Part shown: positions 16,348-25,453 of the stretch, piece by piece | How positions within the stretch are numbered: the stretch's first letter is position 1 | Layout of the letters: every line of letters begins with the position of its first letter | Assembly (NCBI RefSeq): GCF_000368085.1 | Contig: NZ_KB849239.1 | Coordinates: 192,544 to 256,543, forward strand | DNA length: 64,000 nt | From: Acinetobacter nosocomialis NIPH 2119 | GTDB taxonomy: Bacteria; Pseudomonadota; Gammaproteobacteria; Pseudomonadales; Moraxellaceae | Reading direction: 5' to 3' | The notes under the pieces: model-generated | What the model was told of the DNA's origin: nothing | The model's input: the letters and a program-made list of their open reading frames with translations, nothing else | Databases searched by the model: none | Program-made: the position numbers and the translations under genes

Positions 16348-18585
16348 ATGGCTGGTGAAAAGTCAACTATCATTTACACACTGACTGACGAGGCGCCATT
16401 ATTGGCGACTTATTCGCTACTGCCGATCATTGAGACCTTTACTAAGCCAGCAGGTATCGAGATTGTTAAAAGTGACATCTCTGTAGCTGCACGTGTGCTC
16501 GCAGAATTCGCTGACTACCTAAGTGAAGAGCAAAAGGTATCCGACAACCTTGCTGAGCTAGTTCGTCTTACACAAGATCCAGATACTAACATTATCAAAC
16601 TCCCAAATATTAGTGCCTCTGTTGCGCAATTGACAGCATGTATTAAAGAACTTCAATCTAAAGGTTATCCAATTCCTGACTATCCGGAAAACCCAGCGAC
16701 TGAAGAAGAAAAAACAATCAAAGCTCGTTATGGCAAATGCCTAGGTTCAGCAGTAAACCCTGTCCTTCGTGAAGGTAACTCAGACCGTCGTGCTCCTGCT
16801 GCCGTTAAAAATTACGCTAAGAAACACCCTCATTCAATGAGCGAGTGGAAACAATGGTCACAAACTCACGTTTCACACATGGAAGAAGGTGACTTCTACC
16901 ACGGTGAAAAGTCAATGACGCTTGACCGCCCACGCAACGTAAAAATGGAACTTATCACAAACAGTGGTAAGAGCATTGTTCTTAAGCCAAAAGTTGCGCT
17001 TCAAGAAGGCGAAATCATTGACTCAATGTTCATGAGCAAGAAAGCACTTTGTGATTTCTATGAAAAAGAACTTGATGATTGTAAAGAAGCAGGAATTTTA
17101 TTCTCTTTACACGTTAAAGCGACAATGATGAAAGTTTCACACCCGATTGTTTTCGGTCACTGTGTGAAAATTTACTATAAAGAAGCTTTCGAAAAACACG
17201 GTAAGTTGTTTGATGAATTAGGCATTAACGTAAATAACGGTATGGCTGGGTTATACGAAAAAATCGAAACTCTTCCAACATCATTACGTGAAGAAATCAT
17301 CGAAGACTTACATGCTTGCCAAGAACACCGTCCTGCACTTGCGATGGTTGACTCAGCAAAAGGTATTACTAACTTCCATTCACCTAACGACATTATCGTA
17401 GATGCTTCTATGCCTGCAATGATCCGTGCTGGTGGTAAAATGTGGGGTGCTGATGGTAAGCAATACGATGCTAAAGCAGTAATGCCAGAATCAACATTTG
17501 CCCGTATTTACCAAGAAATGATCAATTTCTGTAAATGGCATGGTAACTTCGATCCGAAGACTATGGGTACAGTGCCAAACGTTGGTTTGATGGCTCAAAA
17601 AGCTGAAGAATACGGTTCTCACGATAAGACTTTTGAAATTCCTGAAGCAGGTATCGCAAACATTACCGATCTTGACACTGGTGAAGTGTTATTGACTCAA
17701 AATGTTGAAGAAGGCGATATCTGGCGTATGTGTCAGGTGAAAGACGCTCCGATTCGTGACTGGGTAAAACTTGCAGTGACTCGTGCACGTAACTCAGGCA
17801 TGCCTGCGATCTTCTGGCTTGACCCATATCGTCCACACGAAAATGAATTGATCAAGAAAGTACAGAAGTACTTAAAAGATCACGATACGACTGGTCTTGA
17901 TATCCAGATCATGTCTCAAGTACGTGCTATGCGTTACACACTTGAGCGTGTAGTTCGTGGTCTCGATACAATTTCTGTAACTGGTAACATTTTACGTGAC
18001 TACTTAACTGACTTGTTCCCAATTATGGAACTTGGTACTTCTGCGAAAATGTTGTCTATCGTTCCGCTTATGGCGGGTGGTGGTATGTACGAGACTGGTG
18101 CCGGTGGTTCAGCACCTAAACACGTACAACAACTTGTTGAAGAAAACCACTTACGTTGGGATTCGCTTGGTGAGTTCCTTGCGCTTGCAGTTTCTTTAGA
18201 AGAAATGGGCATTAAAGAAAATAATGCTCGTGCCAAGTTACTTGCGAAAACACTTGATGAAGCGACTGGTAAATTGCTCGACAATGACAAGTCTCCATCA
18301 CGCCGTACAGGCGAGCTTGATAACCGTGGTAGCCATTTCTACTTATCACTTTACTGGGCAGAAGCACTTGCGGCTCAAGACGAAGATGCTGAGTTGAAAG
18401 CTAAATTTGCTCCACTTGCAAAAGCATTAGCTGAAAACGAACAGAAGATCGTTGCTGAGCTTGCTCAAGTACAAGGTAAAGCAGCTGACATCGGTGGTTA
18501 CTATGCAGTTGATCCTGCGAAAGTAAGCGCTGTAATGCGTCCAAGTGCTACATTTAATGCAGCGCTTTCAACTGTTCAAGCTTAA
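16348..18585 (+). CDS. icd2: NADP-dependent isocitrate dehydrogenase, monomeric type
   Basis: Cytosolic TCA-cycle enzyme that converts isocitrate to 2-oxoglutarate with NADP. At 745 residues it is the large monomeric class, unrelated in length to the dimeric enzyme. Recognisable family segments include [26 protein letters not shown] with [12 protein letters not shown] (substrate binding region), [10 protein letters not shown] and [13 protein letters not shown]. The start has a strong ribosome binding site GGAAGGGG. Codon choice looks like that of a well expressed gene. The dimeric isozyme icd lies only 3 kb away at 21593, and Acinetobacter is known to carry both classes. Confidence 0.95.
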   Translation: MAGEKSTIIYTLTDEAPLLATYSLLPIIETFTKPAGIEIVKSDISVAARVLAEFADYLSEEQKVSDNLAELVRLTQDPDTNIIKLPNISASVAQLTACIKELQSKGYPIPDYPENPATEEEKTIKARYGKCLGSAVNPVLREGNSDRRAPAAVKNYAKKHPHSMSEWKQWSQTHVSHMEEGDFYHGEKSMTLDRPRNVKMELITNSGKSIVLKPKVALQEGEIIDSMFMSKKALCDFYEKELDDCKEAGILFSLHVKATMMKVSHPIVFGHCVKIYYKEAFEKHGKLFDELGINVNNGMAGLYEKIETLPTSLREEIIEDLHACQEHRPALAMVDSAKGITNFHSPNDIIVDASMPAMIRAGGKMWGADGKQYDAKAVMPESTFARIYQEMINFCKWHGNFDPKTMGTVPNVGLMAQKAEEYGSHDKTFEIPEAGIANITDLDTGEVLLTQNVEEGDIWRMCQVKDAPIRDWVKLAVTRARNSGMPAIFWLDPYRPHENELIKKVQKYLKDHDTTGLDIQIMSQVRAMRYTLERVVRGLDTISVTGNILRDYLTDLFPIMELGTSAKMLSIVPLMAGGGMYETGAGGSAPKHVQQLVEENHLRWDSLGEFLALAVSLEEMGIKENNARAKLLAKTLDEATGKLLDNDKSPSRRTGELDNRGSHFYLSLYWAEALAAQDEDAELKAKFAPLAKALAENEQKIVAELAQVQGKAADIGGYYAVDPAKVSAVMRPSATFNAALSTVQA

Positions 18586-18616
18586 TAACTAATTCATTAG
18601 TAAATAGCTGAAAAAG

Positions 18617-18639
18617 CCGGTGCCTATGCACCGGTTTTT
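18617..18639 (+). terminator. Terminator of the monomeric isocitrate dehydrogenase gene
   Basis: Seven-base GC-rich stem CCGGTGC / GCACCGG with a CTAT loop, followed by TTTTT. It lies 31 bases after the stop codon. Confidence 0.9.
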
Positions 18640-18655
18640 GTTTGCATGCAGTTTT

Positions 18656-20296
18656 TTATATTTGATTTAATGTTTTGTGTTTAGATATAAGAGAGGTTGT
18701 TCTGTTATAGGATCCCAATTGATCAGAATTATCTAGTTTTAAGCTGTATGAATAGAAGATATCTTTGCCTTTATAGATGGTAGTAGTTTTAACCTTTGAA
18801 AAAATATGTTGTACGAAGATTATCATTGAAACTGTTTGATTAAAGATATTATCAATTTTAATTTCTTCACATTGTTCAATTGTGAGTGTTCCTGTAAAAA
18901 TTTCAACTGGAAGTAGTTGTTCAGCTTGAACTATAATTTCGCTGGTAAATTCATCAGTTAAAGTAATATCCTTATACTTTTGAATAGTTTCATAAATTTG
19001 TTGATGTTCTTCAGAAGTGAAATAAATTGTGCTGTCAAAACAAATATTTAGTCTTAAGATTTTACACAATTCTCTGCAGTGATGCGTGTAATGTAAAATA
19101 GTCAAAATTCCTTCAAATAATTCATCGTTCACTTTATTTTTTGATTTAAAAATCTCATGGCCATCCACATAAATTTTGACAAAGAAACTGTCAGATTTGG
19201 ATAAATTTTTATATAATTTATATGCCTGATCAAAGTATTTAAGCATTAATAGATCTTGATTCTGCCAGGCTTGAAAGTTCAAAATCATGGTAGTTTCTCG
19301 TCTATCATCTTTTACAAGAATTGGTGCTTTATCAATTTTAAATTTAACTAAACCATCATATTTTTGTGATTCGAAAGAAAAAGTGGAATCTCCCATAAAT
19401 AAATTATCTTCAAGTGAAATAAGAGTATTCTCATCAGAGTTTTGAATCTCTACAGTGGCTTTAATTTTTGTTAAAGGGTCGAGTGTGACTCTGCCATTTG
19501 CTACTTTTTGAGGAAGTATGAGATTTAGTCCCTCTGAATTAGAGGTGAACTCATTTACCCCGAAAGTTACAGTTTTCCCGTGCCTAAATAGATCTTCTAA
19601 TTTGCGGCGATGTTCTTCTGGATCACTTGGAATAATTTTAAAAGAAATTGGATCATCTTGACTTAATTCTGTTGGACGTATTTCAAAGTGATTACATCCA
19701 TTGATATATGAATAGTTTACTTCAACACGAGGGTCAAGTTTTCTTATGTATTCATTAATTGCTTTTGCAATTTCTGTTAGGGAACCTTTGAATTTTTCTG
19801 GAATACTAAGTCCTATGCTCTGAAACATGGATTGTGTAACTTTTTCATTTACCTCAACTTCAGTGTAAAGCTTTTTATTAGAATTTTCTCTAAGACGCTT
19901 TTCTGCAATTTTTTTCCATTGCTTTAAAAGTGTGACTGGGTATGCAGCTGATTCTCGGTCGATTTTTGTAGCACAATGAGAACATAGCCAAATTGCATTG
20001 CTAATATGCTTCCGGTCTTTCTCAGACATTGAATTATCATATCGCGGACCATTTAAAGCTGCAGCACAAATATGGGCTGCAATACCAGTGTCTGTGGTTT
20101 TTTCATCATTAGTGAACTGTGGTTCTGAGGTTTGCTTGTGACATTCTGGATTTGAACATAGATTCCCTGCTCTACGACGCAATTTATCTATAGTATCTTT
20201 GGTAAAGTTATCTCGGGTGGATGTCTTTTGGGGAGCTATATTAGTAACCTTTGGTTTGGTTTTAAGGGTCGATTTTATTTGAGGTTTCTTAGCCAT
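18656..20296 (-). CDS. Orphan HNH endonuclease-domain protein, possible defence effector
   Basis: About 546 residues counted from ATG 20296; the longest frame begins at a TTG at 20356. A lysine-rich N-terminus leads into an HNH-type zinc domain: C47 and C52 (CSNPEC), an AAHI histidine at 75, SNAIWLC with N100, and C105/C108 (CSHC) followed by KIDRE. Residues 160-546 are unrecognised, beta-rich at first and then helical, with no transmembrane segment. HNH domains of this GxAAHI...NAIWLC...CH type are common in restriction and phage-defence proteins with variable sensor domains. It lies alone between core metabolic genes, is AT-rich and has no visible partner, which suggests horizontal gain. 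The defence role is inferred. Confidence 0.7.
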   Translation of the reverse strand: MAKKPQIKSTLKTKPKVTNIAPQKTSTRDNFTKDTIDKLRRRAGNLCSNPECHKQTSEPQFTNDEKTTDTGIAAHICAAALNGPRYDNSMSEKDRKHISNAIWLCSHCATKIDRESAAYPVTLLKQWKKIAEKRLRENSNKKLYTEVEVNEKVTQSMFQSIGLSIPEKFKGSLTEIAKAINEYIRKLDPRVEVNYSYINGCNHFEIRPTELSQDDPISFKIIPSDPEEHRRKLEDLFRHGKTVTFGVNEFTSNSEGLNLILPQKVANGRVTLDPLTKIKATVEIQNSDENTLISLEDNLFMGDSTFSFESQKYDGLVKFKIDKAPILVKDDRRETTMILNFQAWQNQDLLMLKYFDQAYKLYKNLSKSDSFFVKIYVDGHEIFKSKNKVNDELFEGILTILHYTHHCRELCKILRLNICFDSTIYFTSEEHQQIYETIQKYKDITLTDEFTSEIIVQAEQLLPVEIFTGTLTIEQCEEIKIDNIFNQTVSMIIFVQHIFSKVKTTTIYKGKDIFYSYSLKLDNSDQLGSYNRTTSLISKHKTLNQI

Positions 20297-20603
20297 AAAG
20301 TTATAAAAAGTTTCAAATAAATTGATTTTGAATGATTTTACTTTGAAGTCAATCAATTCACATCACATGTAAAGTTTGTATCGCTGAATTAAAGAAAAGA
20401 ATGAGTAGCGGTTTTAGATTTTTCTTATAAGTGTAAAAATGCTCGGTTAGTCAAATATAAATTATGTGTGCAATTTTATCAGGCACAATGTCTTTTACGG
20501 CTTAAACTTTTTTGAGTAAAAATGAATAGGTGGTTGATTAATTAAACAACAATAGCTCAATAAATTAAAGCCCACTGACGTGAGCTTTAAAACTTAAATG
20601 TTT
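20297..20603. other. Intergenic region between the HNH gene and rluE
   Basis: About 300 AT-rich bases that must hold the promoter of the leftward HNH gene. Apart from the terminator-like hairpin at 20565-20590 I see no clear operator, attachment-site repeat or RNA gene. Confidence 0.4.
20565..20590 (-). terminator. Probable terminator of rluE
   Basis: Imperfect hairpin TTAAAGC-CCAC-TGAC-GTGA-GCTTTAA directly after the rluE stop. The T-run on the minus strand is weak, so the call is moderate. Confidence 0.5.
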
Positions 20604-21392
20604 TTATCGACCATTACGGCTACGACCACGAGGTGCTTTAGTATTTGGACGAGTTGTACCGTTAGTTTTACGACGTGGCTTTTCACTTTCATCCATTTGC
20701 CAGATACGTTTTGTACCAGACTTTTTAACAGAACCATCTTTATTCTTACGAACCATTGGTTTGCCACCTGTACCCCCAGGTTTTTTCACATACGAGCGTG
20801 AACGATAAGGTTGTTCAGCGGGAACATCTTTAAAGTCTGGGTAGAGTAGAGGTTCGATTTCTTTAGTCTCGCCCGGCTGTAATCCTAATTGGACTAAATC
20901 AATTGAACCGATTTTAGTACGAATGAGACGTAAAGTCGGGAAACCTACCGCAGAGGTCATGCGACGAACTTGGCGGTTACGACCTTCACAAATAGAGATT
21001 TCAATCCAAGATGTTGGAATACTGGCACGGTAACGTACAGGAGGGTCTCGGTCCCATAACCATTCAGGTTCACTTACCTTAATTGCTTTAGCTGGTAAAG
21101 TCATACCATCATTAAGCTCTACACCTTTACGCAGTTGCTCAAGCGCTTCTTCGGTTACATCGCCATCAACTTGAACTAAATACGTTTTGTATTTTTTATT
21201 CGCAGGGTTAGTAATGAACTGATTCAAACCACCATGATCGGTTAAAAAAACTAAACCCTCAGAGTCCATATCAAGACGGCCTGCTATGCGTAAAGTCGGG
21301 TCATCTATAAAGTCAGACACCGTCATATGCGCTTCGTCTTTACGAAACTGGGAGAGCACGTCATAAGGTTTGTTGAGAATGACGATTTTCAT
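20604..21392 (-). CDS. rluE: 23S rRNA pseudouridine synthase, RluE type
   Basis: RsuA/RluE family pseudouridine synthase; E. coli RluE modifies U2457 of 23S rRNA. The catalytic aspartate lies in the motif AGRLDMDSEGLVFLTDHG near residue 40. The conserved KKYKTYLVQVDG, CEGRNRQVRRM and LRLIRTKIG segments follow. The N-terminus lacks an S4 domain, as in RluE. The C-terminal 65 residues are an unusually basic, Arg/Lys/Gly-rich tail that probably contacts RNA and makes the protein longer (262 residues) than the E. coli enzyme. It is divergent from icd. Confidence 0.9.
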   Translation of the reverse strand: MKIVILNKPYDVLSQFRKDEAHMTVSDFIDDPTLRIAGRLDMDSEGLVFLTDHGGLNQFITNPANKKYKTYLVQVDGDVTEEALEQLRKGVELNDGMTLPAKAIKVSEPEWLWDRDPPVRYRASIPTSWIEISICEGRNRQVRRMTSAVGFPTLRLIRTKIGSIDLVQLGLQPGETKEIEPLLYPDFKDVPAEQPYRSRSYVKKPGGTGGKPMVRKNKDGSVKKSGTKRIWQMDESEKPRRKTNGTTRPNTKAPRGRSRNGR

Positions 21393-21592
21393 AAAAAATG
21401 ACTTCTTCTTTCAAATAAGAGGTAAAAACATTGAGCAATATTTAAGTGTGAAATTTGCTTATTTCCCACATAAATCTCAAAAAGGATTAAATTCGATTAA
21501 GCTATTATGCGTGAATAAAAGTTGAAAGTATTGTTTATCGATAATTATTTTTGTTTGGTTAGTTAAATATTATAAAAGGGAGAATCTACACA

Positions 21593-22849
21593 ATGGGTTA
21601 TCAGAAGATCGTTGTTCCTGCCGACGGTGATAAAATTACAGTAAAAGCAGACCTGTCACTGAATGTACCGAATCATCCAATTATTCCTTTTATTGAGGGT
21701 GATGGTATTGGTGTAGATATTACACCGACAATGAAAAAAGTTGTTGATGGGGCAATTTTAAAAGCCTATGGCGGCAAACGTTCCATTGAGTGGATGGAAG
21801 TCTATTGCGGTGAAAAGGCAAATAAAATTTATGGCACTTATATGCCAGAAGAAACTTTTGAAGCCCTGCGTGAATTTGTCGTTTCAATTAAAGGCCCCCT
21901 AACTACTCCAGTTGGTGGCGGTATACGCTCACTTAATGTGGCATTACGTCAAGAATTAGATTTATACGTATGTGTACGGCCAGTACGCTGGTTTGAAGGT
22001 GTTCCTTCACCTGTTCAGCATCCTGAATTAACCGACATGGTTATTTTTCGTGAAAATTCGGAAGATATTTATGCAGGTATTGAATGGAAAGCCGATTCGG
22101 AAGAAGCTAAAAAAGTTATTAAATTCCTTCAAGAAGAAATGGGGGTCACAAAAATTCGTTTTCCTGAAGGATGTGGTATTGGTATTAAACCCGTTTCTAA
22201 AGAAGGATCGCAACGTTTAGTTCGTAAGGCCATCCAGTTTGCCATAGATAATGACAAACCATCGGTGACTCTTGTTCACAAGGGCAATATTATGAAATAT
22301 ACCGAAGGTGCATTTAAAGAATGGGGATACGAGTTAGCGCTAGATCGTTTTGGTGGTGAACTCATAGATGGTGGCCCTTGGGTTAAAATTAAGAACCCTA
22401 AAAATGGTAAAGACATTATTATTAAAGATGTAATTGCAGATGCTTTCTTACAGCAAATTTTGATGCGTCCTGCGGACTACTCAGTGATTGCAACCCTTAA
22501 TTTAAATGGTGACTATATTTCCGATGCATTAGCAGCAGAAGTAGGAGGGATTGGAATTGCTCCCGGTGCAAATATTGGTGGCGCTATTGCAGTTTATGAA
22601 GCAACACATGGAACAGCACCTAAATATGCTGGGCAAGATAAAGTAAACCCAGGCTCAATTATTCTATCTGCTGAAATGATGCTTCGTGATATGGGATGGA
22701 CGGAAGCGGCTGACTTAATTATTAAGGGTATTTCAGGAGCGATTGCCGCTAAAACGGTGACTTACGATTTTGAGCGTTTAATGCCGGGTGCAACCTTATT
22801 GCGTTGCTCTGAATTTGGTGATGCCATAATTCAACATATGGAAGATTAA
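21593..22849 (+). CDS. icd: NADP-dependent isocitrate dehydrogenase, dimeric type
   Basis: TCA-cycle enzyme of the homodimeric E. coli Icd type, 418 residues. Substrate-binding residues are conserved in [18 protein letters not shown], which contains the serine that the kinase AceK phosphorylates in E. coli. Downstream are [29 protein letters not shown] and [10 protein letters not shown] with NPGS for the NADP site. A ribosome binding site (GGGAG) precedes the start. It is divergent from rluE and monocistronic, with a terminator right after the stop. Together with the monomeric enzyme at 16348 it gives the cell two non-homologous isozymes. Confidence 0.96.
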   Translation: MGYQKIVVPADGDKITVKADLSLNVPNHPIIPFIEGDGIGVDITPTMKKVVDGAILKAYGGKRSIEWMEVYCGEKANKIYGTYMPEETFEALREFVVSIKGPLTTPVGGGIRSLNVALRQELDLYVCVRPVRWFEGVPSPVQHPELTDMVIFRENSEDIYAGIEWKADSEEAKKVIKFLQEEMGVTKIRFPEGCGIGIKPVSKEGSQRLVRKAIQFAIDNDKPSVTLVHKGNIMKYTEGAFKEWGYELALDRFGGELIDGGPWVKIKNPKNGKDIIIKDVIADAFLQQILMRPADYSVIATLNLNGDYISDALAAEVGGIGIAPGANIGGAIAVYEATHGTAPKYAGQDKVNPGSIILSAEMMLRDMGWTEAADLIIKGISGAIAAKTVTYDFERLMPGATLLRCSEFGDAIIQHMED

Positions 22850-22864
22850 ACTTAAATAAAAAGG

Positions 22865-22885
22865 CCCTCGAACGAGGGTTTTTTT
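22865..22885 (+). terminator. Terminator of icd
   Basis: GC-rich hairpin CCCTCGAACGAGGG followed by seven T, 15 bases after the stop codon. Confidence 0.93.
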
Positions 22886-22928
22886 GTATATAAGTATTTA
22901 TACATTTTTATGCTATTAAAAATTAAAG

Positions 22929-23312
22929 CTAAGAGTGGGCAGTGTATACCCATAATAAACAAGCCAATACTGTAAAACTTAGCAATATTAAACCTTGTCC
23001 GTGATGAGTAGCATACAGAGGTACATTACCAATGCTATGCGTCATTTTATAGTTCAAAACAGGCCTGATACAAAAGAAAAAAAGAGGTAATGATAAAATC
23101 ACTGTATTACTAATTTTAATGCTATAGCGGAAATAGTAACTAAATAGCCCTATCGTAGCCGCATATAGCAGCGTTTTGAAAAGCACTTCACCACTGGTAT
23201 ATATATCTATGCCAATATAAAAATTAAACTTCCATATAAGAAGGCTAACTGTAGCAATTATTGTAATAATGCCGACAACAACCGCATTTGCTGGGTTTGA
23301 TACATTGTACAT
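22929..23312 (-). CDS. Small membrane protein, tandem paralogue A
   Basis: Unrecognised 127-residue protein with four hydrophobic segments and almost no soluble part. It aligns by eye along most of its length with the 136-residue protein encoded just upstream at 23421-23831. Shared features are SLL at the first helix, LLYAAT/IIYIAT in the second, P(V/I)L(N/D)YK, and VPLY...HGQGL / VPFY...GHGQSL near the C-terminus. No clear Shine-Dalgarno sequence precedes its ATG. The pair probably arose by tandem duplication. Function unknown. Confidence 0.65.
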   Translation of the reverse strand: MYNVSNPANAVVVGIITIIATVSLLIWKFNFYIGIDIYTSGEVLFKTLLYAATIGLFSYYFRYSIKISNTVILSLPLFFFCIRPVLNYKMTHSIGNVPLYATHHGQGLILLSFTVLACLLWVYTAHS

Positions 23313-23420
23313 TTTTAAAGTTTTTAATTGGTATAAATTAATTTGAATAAAATATATATTATAAAAAAGTATAGTACATTGACTATTTTTAACTTTATAA
23401 AACTCCTCAAAAAATCTGAT

Positions 23421-23831
23421 TTAGACATTTTGCGACTCACGCGAGTTTGAACTAGTCTCTTTAAATACCCATAAGGCAAAACAGAATATAATGACTATTA
23501 GTAGACCTAAACTTTGACCATGACCCGAGAGATAAAACGGAACATCTGGGATGGTTTGAAGGGCTTTATAATCAAGAATTGGTTCTAGCCAAAAGTACGC
23601 GAATGGAACAGCAATTAAAAATTGTGTTGTAAACTCAATATGATCGCGTGTTAAAAAGCCAAGAATAGCTGCTGTGGCAATATAGATAATGATCTTTACA
23701 GAGACCTCATAGGATGTTGTGATATCCAGTGCAAAAATGGTCCGGCATTTAAATGCCAGTAATGAAACACAGATAAAAGCAAACATCGCCAAGAGCTTTA
23801 AAAGCTCATCAATATAATTGTTATTGCTCAT
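23421..23831 (-). CDS. Small membrane protein, tandem paralogue B
   Basis: Unrecognised 136-residue membrane protein with four hydrophobic segments and a short hydrophilic tail (SSNSRESQ). It is the paralogue of the protein encoded at 22929-23312, sharing the conserved P-x-L-(N/D)-Y-K and HGQ-(G/S)-L motifs in the same order. A GAG ribosome binding site lies about six bases before the ATG. The 108-base gap to the next gene is AT-rich. The conserved histidine and glutamine near the last helix could be functional, but no role can be assigned. Confidence 0.7.
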   Translation of the reverse strand: MSNNNYIDELLKLLAMFAFICVSLLAFKCRTIFALDITTSYEVSVKIIIYIATAAILGFLTRDHIEFTTQFLIAVPFAYFWLEPILDYKALQTIPDVPFYLSGHGQSLGLLIVIIFCFALWVFKETSSNSRESQNV

Positions 23832-24030
23832 GTCTTACTCTATTTTAAGTATTAAAAATTATAAATTTTTATCGAATATAGATCAGAAAATAACACTCTA
23901 CATTGACATAATATGACATTTTTTGTCAGTTGAGCTTACTGAGTAGGCGTATAAACATAGGTGTTATGCAGTTAGCTCTACTGATCTACTCATTAATTTT
24001 AATTTTGACAAACTACGATTACTCAATGAA

Positions 24031-24058
24031 AAGCCCCTTATGTATAGGGGCTTTTTTT
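24031..24058. terminator. Terminator after the MFS / 41-residue peptide unit
   Basis: Eight-base stem AAGCCCCT / AGGGGCTT with a short AT-rich loop. The T-run is longer on the plus strand (seven T) than on the minus strand (four T), so it may act in both directions. Confidence 0.75.
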
Positions 24059-24182
24059 ATTGCATAAATTCTGGATGTTTCTGGAGTTTAGAGATACCAA
24101 TTTTCTTTTGATAGCTTTGGTCTAAAGCCTGAATAATAAGTACAAAAACAATTAAAAAGAGAGGAAAGTATAAAGTTTTCAT
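24057..24182 (-). CDS. 41-residue single-pass membrane peptide coupled to the MFS gene
   Basis: Small gene whose ATG overlaps the stop of the MFS transporter gene in an ATGA arrangement, the classic sign of translational coupling. The 41-residue product starts MKTLYFPLF, has one hydrophobic helix (about residues 4-20) and ends with a charged segment (QSYQKKIGISKLQKHPEF). A terminator follows immediately, so the unit ends here. A longer in-frame extension lies inside the MFS coding region and is unlikely to be used. Small membrane peptides encoded with transporters often regulate or stabilise them; that role is inferred. Confidence 0.6.
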   Translation of the reverse strand: MKTLYFPLFLIVFVLIIQALDQSYQKKIGISKLQKHPEFMQ

Positions 24183-25357
24183 AGTTTGGTTTCTCCGAGA
24201 GAATTTTGTATGGAAGAATGGGTACGAATTAAAAGGCTCAATGCAAATAACAAAACAATGCCTCCCATTAAAAACAGATGGGCATAAGACCAATGCAAGT
24301 GGTGTAAAGTACTAATGACAACGCCACCTAATAGCTGAGTGCTGGCAAACCCAATGGTGGCAAGGCTCCAGATTTTTTGATAACGCTGTTCATAAATCTG
24401 TAGCAGGCTATAAGAGCTAATAAATACGGTGGCAGGTGTGAGTAAACCTGTAAGAAAGGACGATAAAGTGAGCAAAGCGGTAGCATGTGAAAAAAATGGT
24501 AGGGCAACTGCCAAGCAATAGACACCGTATAGACATTTAATTGCCTGCAAATATCCAATAAGGCGGCTTAAACAATACGCCACAAAGGCGCCAATACAGC
24601 TTCCAACCCCATAAAGAACCCAAAATAAATTTCGTTGTTGCAAGGGAAAGTGTAGGGTTCCCGATAAGTAGTCCATCCAGAACAAAGAGTGGGGAATATA
24701 AGCAAAAGCACTGCACATATAAGCAATAATAATGACAAGCCCCAAACGTGAGTGTTTGAAGTTTTGAGGAGCTTGAGTTGTGACTTGTACGGCCTGAGTA
24801 GACTGATATTTTAATAAGCGGAAAAGAACGAAACTGCCAATAATAGAGAGTACTGCAAAAATGCTCCATACATATTGAACAGACATGTTTTTGAGTGCAG
24901 GAATAATGAGAGTAGCAGATAACACGCCTGCGCCAATACCACTAAACCCTAAAAAATTAACTTTAAGTCTTTGGCTAATTGCAATATTTTTCATAGCAAA
25001 GCTAGGTGCTAAAATCATGAGTAGGCCACCCGCGACACCTGAAATAGTACGCCAGAGAACAAACCAAGCCATAGGCATGTGTATAAACGAACAGCAGAGC
25101 AGGCTTAAACTGCCTAAGACAGCTGAACTTGTGATCAAAGCGGGAATAGATTTTTCTTTAATGCTAAACAGTGCTAATAGTGCGCCAACCAGATAGCCCA
25201 ATAAATTTGCACTTCCTAAGTAACTTGCAAAATCATGAGTCCATCCATATTGCACAATCATGATCGGCATGAGTGCAGTATATGAAAACCTAAAAATACC
25301 AATTCCTAGACAAGTCGCTAAAAAGACAAGCAGGCTCATTCGATAGAACGTAGACAT
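24179..25357 (-). CDS. MFS transporter, YbfB/YjiJ family
   Basis: Twelve-helix major facilitator of the YbfB/YjiJ family, about 392 residues, probably an exporter of small molecules. Family marks include GIGIFRFSYTALMP in the first helix, GSANLLGYLVGAL in the second and WRTISGVAGGLLMILAP in the fourth. The longest frame starts at ATG 25405, but that codon has no ribosome binding site and lies within the putative LysR operator, so ATG 25357 with GAGAG upstream is chosen. It is divergent from the LysR gene at 25454, which likely controls it, and coupled to a 41-residue peptide. The substrate is unknown. Confidence 0.85.
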   Translation of the reverse strand: MSTFYRMSLLVFLATCLGIGIFRFSYTALMPIMIVQYGWTHDFASYLGSANLLGYLVGALLALFSIKEKSIPALITSSAVLGSLSLLCCSFIHMPMAWFVLWRTISGVAGGLLMILAPSFAMKNIAISQRLKVNFLGFSGIGAGVLSATLIIPALKNMSVQYVWSIFAVLSIIGSFVLFRLLKYQSTQAVQVTTQAPQNFKHSRLGLVIIIAYMCSAFAYIPHSLFWMDYLSGTLHFPLQQRNLFWVLYGVGSCIGAFVAYCLSRLIGYLQAIKCLYGVYCLAVALPFFSHATALLTLSSFLTGLLTPATVFISSYSLLQIYEQRYQKIWSLATIGFASTQLLGGVVISTLHHLHWSYAHLFLMGGIVLLFALSLLIRTHSSIQNSLGETKL

Positions 25358-25400
25358 GAGAAGTCTCTCAATTTTTTTATTATTAAAAGCGAGTTTATTT

Positions 25401-25415
25401 ATCATTAGAAATGAT
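25401..25415. promoter_or_regulatory. Putative LysR-type operator
   Basis: ATCATT-AGA-AATGAT is an interrupted palindrome with the T-N11-A form of LysR-family binding sites. It lies between the divergent MFS and LysR genes, about 40 bases from each start. Confidence 0.55.
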
Positions 25416-25453
25416 TTAATATGATATTAATTATCTTATTTTGAGATAGTGGT

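Noticed and set aside
24537..24869. A 110-codon frame on the same strand as the MFS gene
   Set aside because: It lies in another frame fully inside the transporter gene, whose protein is clearly a member of the MFS family.
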